Shown: in pieces, positions 1 to 10,500 of the stretch
Position numbering within the stretch: the first letter of the stretch is position 1
How the letters are laid out: each line of letters starts with the position of its first letter
Assembly (NCBI RefSeq): GCF_964340395.1
Contig: NC_135551.1
Location: 558,001 to 622,000, forward strand
DNA from: Glandiceps talaboti
Taxonomy: Eukaryota > Hemichordata > Enteropneusta > Spengelidae
Length of the DNA stretch: 64,000 nt
Direction: 5' to 3'
Notes under the pieces: generated by a model
What the model was told of the DNA's origin: nothing
The model's database searches: none
Seen by the model: the letters and a program-made list of their open reading frames with translations, nothing else
Translations under genes and position numbers: made by a program

Positions 1-218
1 AAACAAAATGGTTGCTAGGCGGCCATATTGGATCGTATCATAAAACAAATTGACGTGCATATGTATGCTATAGTATGTTGCCCCTGTACCAAGTTTGAAA
101 AAAATCGGTCCAGGCATCTCCAAGAAACAGCTGCGGACGGACGCACGGACGGACGGACGCACGGACAGACGGAACCCAATCCATAAGTCCCCGTTCCGGA
201 CTTCGTCGGCGGGGACTA
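1..218 (+). mobile_element. Helentron-like non-autonomous element, family A (right end, cut by window edge)
   Basis: This is the right-hand part of a repeat family that recurs at 7744, 9125, 24984, 27234, 29378, 33891 and, inverted, at 49245. It contains the last tandem unit (ATGGCTGC..GGCCATATTGGATCG), a GGACG-rich stretch, and a terminal hairpin with outer arms AGTCCCCG/CGGGGACT followed at once by TAA. One base is lost in the inner hairpin arm of this copy. The 75-aa reading frame here is repeat sequence and not a gene. Confidence 0.8.
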
Positions 219-1123
219 ATAAGCAGCATAAATGCTCAGATTTGGAGTGCATTTGTGTTATGTGTCTAACAAGCAACCCACACACCCGAAATGGAATGAG
301 CAACACGTGTGCACACATCTGAGGTTCGAAGTCAACTTTACATGTCAAGACCAGCATATTGCAGAAAGCAGTGCAGGAGGACTGGTATGGTATCGTCAAC
401 CCTTGTAAGTCATTGGAAAAACCAATATGACAGTCAGTGATTGCTATCATGGAAGTAACTGAGGTTGGCAAAAATGATGAAACCTTTGTTATTCACTTGC
501 CTAGTGGACAAACTTGGTAACTTTTGTCCCGGACTTTTGTGGGATAACATGAATTTGGATGACTTCATTTCATGAAAGGGGTTCTACTATAAATCATTTG
601 AAGCTCCTTTATGAATAAAAACAATACAATCAATGCTGACAGAATGATAGCAAATAAAATGTTTCATTTGATACATTTTATTTATTATACAATGAAATTA
701 TTATTCTTGTCTTCCTAGTTGTTGTGTCCCTAAACCGGTATGTCCCTACTAGTAATGATATGAACCACATGTGCGTTGAGTGTTATCTCCTGTCTATCAT
801 TTCACATTGTTGTTGATTCAGTGAAATAAACTACAATGTAAGGCCGCTACTATAACGTATTGACGCACCACTACCCATTCAAAGTTCACGCCCCCCTCTC
901 TATAGCATATTGCTGGTTTGAAGTCGGAAGTCACCTGATAATACTTCATGACCCATCGAAAGGTTCATGCAAGGCTTGTAGTTTTAGCTCCATCATGATC
1001 GTATTTCTTGTTTCTTCACATTCAGTTGTTGCTGTTCCTACTTTTTAAAATGATTATTTACAGTTTAAGGTACTGGTCCGACGGACCAGACAAGGTCAAA
1101 TTTGTGTGGTCCGCCCCAAAAAA
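219..1123. other. No gene recognised
   Basis: This is AT-rich sequence without a convincing reading frame. It lies downstream of the last visible ATP5PO exon, so it is probably intron. Positions 1073-1165 hold repeated GGTCC/GGACC motifs that resemble the right subterminal part of the TIR element at 35525-37203. Confidence 0.4.
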
Positions 1124-1800
1124 TCACTGGTCCCGGACCTCGGACCAGTGGATTTGTTCACCCCTGAAATCCCATACTTCATCGGTAAAAAAAAGTTCAA
1201 AATAATCAATAGCTTCACTGTCTTCATTCATTTGAAAGGTAGGTCCACATTCACTCTCAAAATCTATCACATCACTTCTCTCTTGCTCCTCTTCTGTCCA
1301 TGTCATGACATCACTGTGTTGTTGTTGTTGTTGTCCTATATGTTGTCCACATTCACATCCACGTCCAGGTCCAGTGTCACGTCCTCTCTGTTGTTGTTGC
1401 TGTTGTTGTTGTTGTTGTTGTTGTTCGGGTAATCAATGTGTACGGGTCTGAGAACGACCACATCCGGCATTGTTATTGTTTACACTTGGTTCACCCCCGT
1501 TATATTCGGAACGTGTGGCACTGATTTCTCATTCAGTGAAGCCGAGAAAATCATCACCACTGGACTCCTCTACAACACATTTTAGTTGTTCGTCATCTCC
1601 GATGTCAACTTCTTTCACATCTAAATAGTTGAAATCACGTAAAATTTGTTGTGAATGACGTGATTTACCTGAAGTCGATCGGCGGGGTAACCAAAGAGTT
1701 GATCCTTCACCTTTGTCATCATTGCTGCTATCACTTGATACGCAACAGTCTCTGTAGTCAACTTTACTTCGCTCCCTTAGCGACCTGGCCGCAATTTTTA
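1124..1800 (-). pseudogene. piggyBac transposase N-terminal fragment
   Basis: The minus-strand frame begins near 1800 with a basic/acidic N-terminus (SSDSSNDD, DDFLGF), is interrupted by in-frame TGA codons near 1540 and 1435, passes through a polyglutamine run made by the (TTG)n repeat at 1389-1427, and ends with EAIDYFELFFTDEV. That last motif matches the start of the piggyBac DDE domain, where a conserved F..F(F/L)TDE(L/V) helix occurs. The catalytic Asp residues lie further downstream in the family and are absent here. This is a dead fragment. The family call rests on the TDE motif and on the TTAA end just upstream. Confidence 0.6.
1319..1427 (+). repeat. (TTG)n microsatellite tracts
   Basis: Two (GTT)n runs (about 1319-1335 and 1389-1427) lie inside the piggyBac transposase remnant, where they read as polyglutamine on the minus strand. 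Confidence 0.8.
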
Positions 1801-2089
1801 AAATTTAAAATTTCTGTCAAGAAAATTAGTTTCGATCGGCTGTTAAAGTTCACTACCTCAAGTCAAGGCCGCCATGTTGCATATCAATGGAAAGCTCGAG
1901 AAAGACACTATGTCATAAGAATAAGCATATCGCCCTTAACGATTAAGTATGATGATGACAAGGCCCTGAACAGAAATGATGCTGAGGTCAAAGGTTAGGT
2001 ACCGTTAGACCCGATATATCGGGTATCCGCCCCGAAAGGGTTAATGTTTTTTCATTTGTCTAGGAATACCTGATGTTATCTTTGTGATA

Positions 2090-2715
2090 CACATCATCAG
2101 ATGGGTGTTGCTATGGGCGTGGTCTTGTTGCTATGTCTATTTGCATACACTTTAGGAATGTTTATTCAGTTGTCTATTAATCCGTTATCTTTGCAATATA
2201 TGCGATCATTTGGCTGTTGGTATGGGTGTGGGCTTGTTGGTATGCACATTTACATACATTTTTGGAATGTTTATTTAGTTGTTTATTAATCCCTGTTGTA
2301 TATGCACATTTATGTGATTGTTTGGCTGTTGCTATGGGCGTGGTCTTGTTACTAGGCACATTTGCATACACTTTTTGAACGTTTGGAATTTATCTAAGAA
2401 TCCCTGTTATCTTTGTGACATACACAATTCTTTGGCTGTTGTTATGGGCCATAGTTGCTATGGATATTTGCATACATATCTAAATGTTTACTCACTACCA
2501 GATGATGTTGTTATTTTAGCAAAATATACTGGCACATGGTTGTTGCTAAGGGCATGGTCATGGTTGCTAGGGCCAACTGTCAAAATGTCACCCCAGATGC
2601 ATTGCCATTAGATTTCGACCCAATATACTCATCAGTTTTGGAATTAAAAATGTTTGACCAAAAACACACATTTTTAACCCTAATTTGCATATTACTGATG
2701 AAATTGGCATATCCT
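2090..2715 (+). mobile_element. Helentron-like element, family B, partial
   Basis: Five tandem units of about 105-112 bp each carry the core GTTGCTATGGGCGTGG (near 2107, 2216, 2328, 2433 and 2542). They are followed by one unit of the second tandem type (TCAGTTTTGGAATT..TTTGACCAAAAA). The same two-block structure occurs at 23765-24978 and 26470-27222. The terminal hairpin is missing here. Confidence 0.7.
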
Positions 2716-3196
2716 TCAGGGCTCAAAGTTAAGATTTTGCATTAGTAGCATTTTGCCCCTATGTTAAAATTTTAGGAGCAAAACTAAAAACTTCAGGGGC
2801 ATTTTTAGAAGCCCTTGAAAACCAAACTAAAATTATTTTTGAAAACACAGTCAAATTTACCTTGTAACCACTTGTTTGATTTTTTCCTTCCGTAAGGAAG
2901 GTTATGTATTATTAAGGATGAAAAGTCTCCGTGTGTGTATCACCATTTTCTAAAAAAACGACTACCTCAATTCAAAGTAATTTTGTAGTCGTGTTCTGTA
3001 GGGTAATAGCAAGAACTGATTATGTTTTGGTAAACATGCCATGAATATCAATGAGCAATTTACGTAATTAATAGTTTTCAGTAATTAGGCTATATCTCAA
3101 GAATTCCGCCATATCTTCAAATTCATTGTAACTTGGTACATAAATTTGCAATACCAAAGTGCAACTGTCCTGAAAATTTTGATAAAGCTTTTAGTT
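2716..3196. other. No gene; short palindrome of family C type
   Basis: No coding sequence is recognised. At 2886-2901 is the palindrome CCTTCCGTAAGGAAGG, which resembles the terminal hairpin of the family C helentron-like end at 23668-23691. This may be a second fragment of that family. Confidence 0.4.
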
Positions 3197-3200
3197 TTAA

Positions 3201-3900
3201 CCCTTGTGAGGCCGCGTCGTTGATATCCGCAACGTAGCACTTCCACATTCTAGGCCACGTCGTTGATATCAACGACAAGAGTAATTTGCATATGCTGTCA
3301 ATAAAGTGACATTATAATGGATTATCACTGTCCCGTCCTTATGCCCATAATAAGTAATGATGTACACGATATTATCTTATTAAATATTAAATTATTCAGG
3401 CAGCAGTCACGTGTTCGATATCTTTTATTTTTTGCTGCCAAATGCAAATAGCGCCTACTTAGCAATGCCTAATATGGCAGCCACTATGAATATCGATGTT
3501 AACCTTCAACATTTTGCTACTATATTGAACAAAGTAAACCCGGAAGACAGAGAGATTTTCACTCGACACTTTCTAGACAGCGATAGTGATGATGATGAAG
3601 AATTTTATGGGTTTGAGGAAGTAAATTTTGTCCTACAAGAATATATCGAAAACCCTCCGAATGACTTCAACTTTTTGACGTCGCCAATGGCGGGTCTCGC
3701 GATCCTGCCGATGACAAACCACAGATGCCAATGCCGTACGATTACTGCAAGGTTGGTTTACATGAAGACATTACAGCAGAATCTACACCATTGTCTTTCA
3801 TAAGATTTTTGTTAACAGACGAAGTGTTGGATATAATCGTCCATGGGACATATCGTTATGCTGCTATCTGTAGACTTATATGTATGCAGTATTTGTATAT
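3201..3900 (+). mobile_element. piggyBac-type element, 5' end with transposase N-terminus (family P2)
   Basis: A TTAA (3197-3200) is followed by CCCTTGTGAGGCCGC, an imperfect 18-bp palindrome (3216-3233) and a perfect one, GTCGTTGATATCAACGAC (3259-3276). About 190 bp further in, a broken piggyBac transposase N-terminus begins. The same terminal sequence recurs, inverted, at 33322-33388. The right end is not visible. Confidence 0.75.
3465..3890 (+). pseudogene. piggyBac transposase N-terminal fragment, frameshifted
   Basis: The frame opens at ATG 3465 (an upstream in-frame ATG at 3411 is less likely), runs through an acidic tract (DSDSDDDEEFYGFEE), then shifts frame between about 3660 and 3700. 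It continues in the next frame with TPLSFIRFLLTDEVLDIIV, followed by an RYA motif. That matches the conserved opening of the piggyBac DDE domain (P-L-x-F-x3-F-x-TDE). It stops near 3890, before any catalytic Asp. This is a truncated, inactive copy. Its position 260 bp from a TTAA/CCCTT end supports the assignment. Confidence 0.7.
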
Positions 3901-4209
3901 ATGAAATATACAAATTTGTTTGTATTTACTGTAAACATCGATGGACAGTACTGGTTGATTTTATGATAAATATTTTACTCAACACCCATACTATCTGTTT
4001 ATTAATTTTTACAGCTACTTTCCAATTGTAACCCTTGTATTTATCAAGAAACTAAATTTCACATGCTTTTTTGCCCAAAAATGTGTTTTATACCAATTTT
4101 TATTTTTTGTTGTTCTGTCAATTTGTTGTTTTCCTGCTAATTCCTTGGTCAAGTTACTGACCATACATTCATGTAAATTAAAATTCAATATTTCATAATT
4201 ATTGATATA

Positions 4210-6580
4210 CAGTCGCTGCCACTTTATCGGGATCCTGATCAAGGGGATTTCCGGTTAAATGGGACGTTTTACTGTGTAACGGATTTTTTACATAGGAATT
4301 TGAATGGATAAACGGGACGCCCTATCGGTTAATTGGGACATTTTTTGAACGATATGAACAATAAAGTATTTATTCAGCAGTACAAAACAAAAGATTTTGT
4401 CAATGATGTGTCAATTTTTTACTGACCAACAATTAGCGACACTGTGACCAATGCAAAGATTGACTTTTGTGTCGTGTTTTGTCCTTGTCTACGTTGAATA
4501 AACGTGTGAACGACCCAGCTTTGGCAGCCGCTAACAGGGCGGCAATAAATCAAAGGTCGTGTCAACAGAAAGGGTAGGATTAGTTTAACTATCAGTGAAA
4601 AAATCGAAGCCTAAAAACAATCAGAGGCAAAAACCACTCACATTTTGCCATGTTGATAGCACACATACTCAACTGTAAACTCTCGCTGATAGTGATAAAG
4701 TCCAACTGTTGAAACATTTAGAGCTGCCTGGTGTTAGCCAAGTATCTGCTGCAAAGAAGTTTGGTACATCGCAAGTCTCAAGACTGGTGAAAGCAAAGCA
4801 TCGGATCATCAAACAGTTCAACAGTGCTAGCGGCAATCAAAACCGTAAACGACAGAGAACTGGAAAAGAAGAAGATGTTGGTAGTGCACTGTTTCTGTGG
4901 TTTTAACAGAAACTAAGTCAGGGTGCACGGCTGTCGGGGCCTATGCTGAAACAGAAGGCGACGGAGCTTGCATTAGCACAAGGGAGTGACTTCACCCCGT
5001 CTGATGGTTGGTTGTTATGCTGGAAAAATCGCCACAACATTGCCTACAAATGGGAACAGGGTGAAAAGCAGAATGCAGACTTCCCAGCAGCCCAACGCTG
5101 GAAGACAGAAAGCATATCGAACATTTTGAACTCATACGCAGATGAAACCGGGCTTTATTTTCGGGGCCTTCCTGACAAGGGGCACTGTGTAATAGGCGAT
5201 GACCTGCAAGGTGGAAAAAAGGCAAAGGACAGAACCACCACACTTGTATGTGCAATACATTTCAGGGACAGAAAAACGTAAACTTTTAATCATTGGTAAA
5301 AGTAGGCAACCCTGCTGCTTCCCTAGAGATTTGTCCCGACTTCCAGTTGACTACAGCAATTCAAAGAATGCGTGGATGACAGGCGATTTGTTTACCAAGT
5401 GGTTACAAAAGTGGGACAGTGAACTCCGTTCAAAACGTCGTCGGATCTGCCTACTTATCGATAACTGTGCCGCTCACCCGTCAACTGTTACATTGCCAAA
5501 CACCGATATGAAATTCCTACCACCGAACACAACAAGTTTAATTCAACCAATGGACATGGGAGTTATCAAGAATTGGAAGGGCCACGACAGAAGTCGACTG
5601 AATGCTCGTACCATTGCTGCACTCGATGCCGATCCAGATCGACGAGCCGTTGATGTTGCGAAGCAGTTCACTGTCTTGGATGCCATTTACCTGGCGAAAG
5701 AGTCATGGGATGCTGTAAAGCCAAAAACACTCGTTGGGTGTCTTCGTAAAGCCGGTTTGTCAGACCCAGACACCGTAGTCAATGATGTCGCTGTCGTTAA
5801 AGAAGATGATAACGACGATGCCCTGGCCGATGTCCCCATTCCAGACAACATGACGTCAGAAGAATTCAACGAGTACGTCGAGATGGACATTGTCATCGAG
5901 GTCACCGGGGAGCTGTCTGATGCAGAGAAGCTTGAGTCCATTTGCGAAGCCAAACGTCCAAAGAATGAAGATCATGACTCGCACTCAGACATACAAAATG
6001 AACCACCAAAACTCACCGTGAAAGAACAGAGGGAGATGGTCGACTACCTACGCCGATTTACTGAGAAATGGTATGGTTTCTGTGTTGCCTATGCTCCGTC
6101 AAATCGAAAACGCTGTCTACACTGATGTTGCAGAAGCGAAAAAACAACGCACTATCGACTTGTTTTTCAAGTAGGTGTTAACCCGAGACGAGATTGTACT
6201 CCTTCCAGAAATTTATTTATGAACATTTCAGAAAAGACTTTCGCTCTTTTTATCAGAGATAAACAGACACTCTTTTACACTTTTATCATCGTAGTTTTCT
6301 ACCTGAAATTTACATTGTATATTTGTCAAAACATGTAGTATTTTTTTTGAAAGGGTTAAAATGTAACAATAAATTAAAGTCAACTTAAATGTATCAATGT
6401 ATGTGCGATGTTACATGAATGTCTGAGTAATCTAGTAGTGTATGTGAATGATTGGAGTGTATGTGTCTGATTGTGTGGGTGTGATCGACCAGTTTTTCAA
6501 CCGGCCGTGTAATTAGGACGGCCGATTAATCGGGATAAATCATCTACTCCCAAGGTGTCCCAATTAAACGACGGCGACTG
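4210..6580 (+). mobile_element. Tigger/pogo-family DNA transposon, full length
   Basis: The ends are CAGTCGCTGCCACTTTAT on the left and the inverted CAGTCGCCGTCGTTTAAT on the right. TA dinucleotides flank both (4208-4209 and 6581-6582), which is the pogo/Tigger target duplication. At 2371 bp it has the usual Tigger length. It contains one broken transposase gene (4679-6174). The TIRs match at about 19 of the first 26 positions, so the copy is old. Confidence 0.9.
4679..6174 (+). pseudogene. Tigger/pogo transposase (DDE_1), disrupted
   Basis: The N-terminal HTH (AAKKFGTSQVSRLVK, about 4735-4790), the CENPB-type second DNA-binding domain (about 4943-5090) and the DDE_1 domain are all recognisable. 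The three catalytic Asp codons are intact: DETGL (5141-5143), LLIDNCAAH (5460-5462) and IQPMDMG (5553-5555). The gene is broken by a TAA before 4679, a TAA at 4904-4906, a frameshift near 5260 just after the first Asp, and another near 6060-6100. After the last shift the typical C-terminus (DLFFK) is read and ends at 6174. It cannot make a full protein. In an active element it would cut and paste at TA sites. Confidence 0.9.
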
Positions 6581-6582
6581 TA

Positions 6583-6711
6583 CTTGTAGATGAGACCATA
6601 TCCCACCTGTTTTGGTGTAAAATGATTACTATCAAAACATTGTGTACAACTGTGTGCAGCCTAAAAAGTCCTTGGCCTAGGGGGTCAATTGCATGGAATG
6701 TCTATGGCACC
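6583..6711. other. Short spacer between transposons
   Basis: Nothing was recognised between the Tigger right end and the next piggyBac MITE end. Confidence 0.4.
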
Positions 6712-6715
6712 TTAA

Positions 6716-7049
6716 CCCTTTCACCACCGATTCTCTCAATTGAGGGAACGCCAAAGTTCATTCACGTACCTCGCCGTTATGCCATTTAACGGTAGCTATT
6801 GCTGCAAAAATTGCTGCCATAACTAGTTCCACACATGCATATTAGCCTTGTTTATCTACACTGCCATTTTGAAAGCATGACAGTGAAGGATATCTGGAGT
6901 ACGATCCAAATGACGGCTCTCATAACATGGTCTACGATATAAATTATGTCACTATCTTTGGATATTTCGACAGAATTGACTCAAAATACATCGTTGAATA
7001 CAAGTATTTAGCTATGGGAACACACAGTACTTGTGTGTAAGCATCAAAT
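6716..7049 (+). mobile_element. Non-autonomous piggyBac MITE (family P1), left-end fragment
   Basis: TTAA (6712-6715) is followed by CCCTTTCACCACCGA, one palindrome (TTCTCTCAATTGAGGGAA) and about 290 bp that match the full copy at 21546-23165. Compared with that copy it has only one of the two terminal palindromes and lacks about 65 bp near 6915. The right half is missing. Confidence 0.85.
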
Positions 7050-7386
7050 TAAAAAACTGTTATGAGTTTCTTATTGGTGCTAATATTTTGTAGTAATAAA
7101 TTGTCCTTCAACTTTCCTTTTGCTCATACACATGTACTACTTGTTAGATATTGTGATGTACTTTGATTTTATCATTAAGTTAAATGAGTCAATATCCTAT
7201 CAACAAATCCAGGGGAGAACACTGGTATAGACATTTAAAATTAAATGGAGCCATTGCGTATTCAAATTTCTGTTATTTCACCTTGAAAATGTTTGTCAGG
7301 GTCAATGTCTGTATTTATGCTGCCAAGGGATACTGCATCTTCTATCACATTCATATACATCCAAAACATTAAGTGTAAGTTCCTAC
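7050..7386. other. ATP5PO intron sequence, nothing else seen
   Basis: This is minus-strand intron 5 of ATP5PO. I looked here and in the rest of 1-7386 for the remaining C-terminal exons (a GGM..IG.KY.D.S motif is expected) and did not find them. Confidence 0.5.
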
Positions 7387-7559
7387 CTGTGCAGTTGTGG
7401 CAACACAAACAACTTCCCCACGATGTGAACTCATAATACGAGAGAATGCACTGAGGACGTCTGGAATTTGTTTTAACCGTCCATTATCAGCCAGTAAAGT
7501 AAACATATTGACAGTGACATCATTACAATTCTTTTTCTTCAGCACTCCGAGTAAGGCCT
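7387..7559 (-). CDS. ATP5PO: ATP5PO exon 5
   Basis: This exon is 173 nt, with acceptor ATGTTTATAG and donor CAG|GTAGGA. Its first two bases complete the Glu codon begun by exon 4. It encodes [17 protein letters not shown], the helix LLADNGRL, and [12 protein letters not shown], the best conserved stretch of OSCP, before the C-terminal domain that contacts the peripheral stalk. It ends in phase 0 after Gln. Confidence 0.93.
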
Positions 7560-10500
7560 CTATAAACATAAACATAGAAACACACTTATACTATATTGTC
7601 TTAAAAGACATTGTGAGCCTTAAAGTGAAAAGGTTTGAAAAACAATTCTGTGCACATCACATAAACTATTATTTGACCAATAATGTTCATTGTCTTGGTA
7701 GATCAACTGATTTATAAAGGTTAAAACACATAAGGCCTAAAAAACAAGTCATTGAGAATGACATAGTCCCCACTATGATTGGGTTTTAAGGATTTAATCC
7801 AATTATCACTACTCTGATCACGCAACAACACTTGTGAACCTAAATCAAACAGACTTAGATATGTTGTGTCTGCTTGTTGGACATGGAACATGCCTACAAC
7901 AATAAAGGATGGGTCGGGTATGGGGGATCGTATCACGAAGAAAATGGATATGCACATGTATATCATAGAACACTGTCCTAATACCAACTTTGAATGAGAT
8001 CTGTTCAAGCATGTCTGAGTTATGGCTTTGGACATGGAAAGTTTGCAAACAAAATGGCTGCCAGACAGGCATATTGGATCGTATCACGATGAAAATGGAT
8101 ATGCACATGTATGTCATAGAACACTGTCCTAATACCAACTTTGAATGAGATCTGTTCAAGCATGTCTGAGTTATGGCTTTGGACATGGAAAATTCACAAA
8201 CAAAATGGCTGCTAGGTGGCCATTTTGGATCGTATCATGACAACAATAAATATACACATGTATGTCATAGAACACTGTCCTAATACCAACTTTGAATGAG
8301 ATCTGTTCAAGCATGTCTGAGTTATGGCTTTAGACAGGGAAAACTTGCAAACAAAATGGCTTCCAGGCGGCCATATTGGATCGTATCATGAAACAAATTG
8401 ACGTGCATATGTATTCCATTGTATGTTGCCCCTGTAGGAAGTTTGAAAAAAATTGGTCCAGGCATCTCCAAGAAACGGCTGCGGACGGACGGACGCACGG
8501 ACGGACAGACGGAACCCAATCCATAAGTCCCCATCCTGGACTTCGTCCGGCGGGGACTAAAAAAATTGTTTAGTTCCCCTTACCCAACCCCATCTAGCTT
8601 TTCTCTGCCGACCCTCAACTTTTTTTAAGTATTTGAGAAAAAAATAATAAAATTGCAAAAACTGTGAAGTCTCACAAGGAATAGTGGATGTGGAAACTGA
8701 CATCAACTTAAAAAGACAATATAAAACTGTTCCTCCAAACTGTAATGGCTGTACATCTGATAGGAAGATATAAACACTAGATTTAAACTGAATACCTCCC
8801 GTAAGGGACTCACTAATTATGCAAATAAGCCCAAGGTGCAACCAGGCTATGTGCCCATGCTACAGAAGTAGGTTTGCGCACGTGCAAACAGAATACGTTA
8901 GTTTATCTGGGAGGAGCATTTGGTAAATCCGACCCAGGTAGTTTGTCAACATATTAGTGGCTGTTCACACATATTGGTTACATGTAGTTCTTGCCTAATC
9001 CGAAGAGTCCCTTGTATATTTTTTTCAAGTAGCAGTGTTTTTGCTGCGTTTTTTTCCGGTGCGTACATACATGTATGACCAGTCTGGGTGAAACACGTAT
9101 TTCTATAAACTTATACTTAACATTAACAAGCCATTGAGAATGACATAGTCCCCGCTATGATTGGGTTTTAAGGAATTATCACTACTTTGATCACGCAACA
9201 ACACTTGTGAACCTAAATCAAACAGACTTAGATATGTTGTGTCTGCTTGTCGGACATGGAACATGCCTACAACAATAAAGGATTGGTCGGGTATGGGGGA
9301 TCATATCAATATGAAAATGGATATGCAAATGTATGTCAGAGTACACTGTCCTAATACCAACTCTGAATGAGATCTGTTCAAGCATGTCTGAGTTATGGCT
9401 TTGGACATGGAAAATTTGCAAACAAAATGGCTGCCAGGCAGCCATATTGGATCGTATCACAATGAAAATGGATATGCACATGTATGTCATAGAACACTGT
9501 CCTAATACCAACTTTGAATGAGATCTGTTCAAGCATGTCTAAGTTATGGCTTTGGACATGAAAATTCACACACAAAATGGCTGCTAGGCGGCCATATTGG
9601 ATCATATCATGACAACAATGAATATGCACATATATGCCATAGAACACTGTGCTAATACCAACTTTGAATGAGATCTGTTTGAGCATGTCTGAGTTATGGC
9701 TTTAGACAGGGAAATTCGCAAACAAAATGGCTGCTAGGCGGCCATATTTGATCGTATCATAAAACAAATTGACGTGCATATGTATGCCATAGCATGTTGC
9801 CCCTGTACCAAGTTTGAAAAAAATCGGTACAGGCATCTCCAAGAAACGGCTGCGGACGGACGGACGGACGGACGAACGAACGGACGCACGGAACCCAATC
9901 CATAAGTCCCCGTTCCGGACTTCGTCCGCGGGGACTAAAAACTATAACCCGAAAAATTATATTTTGAGGGACCTGTTCTAACACGATCCAAACACTATTA
10001 CACAGTGACAATTTGTATAATTGAAATTGTAAACTGATATTCTTGGGTACGAACTAACTTACTTGCTTGTATCATTTGTACAAGGTACTAGATTACAGTT
10101 GCACACGTACACACTAGCATCGGCATTTGGTCGATCATTACCACACCAAAATCGTTAGATAGATGAGAATTTTTTTTTCAGATTACAGATTACATCTACA
10201 GTAGGTCGTAGCTACAATGTAGCTACGTGCGGTTTCTTGGTAGAAATGTCATTGATGTTATTTTCCTTCCGTGTTCTAATTCTTTGAAAGTACATTTTGT
10301 ATCTGTTATGGCTGTTTTATGAAATTATGATTGATTAAACTTGTATTTCTAAACCCAATGTCCCATCTCAGAAAAGTCAATAAAATCACAAACATGTGCT
10401 TCTCCGAGTTATCCCGATGTGTACGAGTACCACCCCAGCTATTTCAAAACAAACGCAAAAATGCATACGTCGTGATGGGGTGAGTACAGACTCTTATTTG

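Larger units (their letters stand above)
1124..2040 (-). mobile_element. piggyBac-type element, 5' end with transposase N-terminus (family P3)
   Basis: Reading the minus strand, a TTAA (2041-2044) is followed by CCCTTTCGGGGCGGA and then by an 18-bp near-perfect palindrome (2008-2025, core ACCCGATATATCGGGT). About 240 bp further in, a broken transposase N-terminal frame begins. A TTAA target, a CCCTT end and a palindrome centred 24 bp inside are the layout of piggyBac ends. No opposite end is visible, so this is a truncated copy. Confidence 0.7.

Noticed and set aside
1-7386. Remaining C-terminal exons of ATP5PO
   Set aside because: I scanned the minus strand for GGM..IG.KY.D.S and found none. 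The exons are probably left of the window.
7721-9686. Several 64-113 aa frames on the minus strand with the repeated peptide [15 protein letters not shown]
   Set aside because: They are translations of the ~150-bp tandem units of family A elements. The same frames appear at 25430, 29465 and 49154, in register with the repeat and with no protein motifs.
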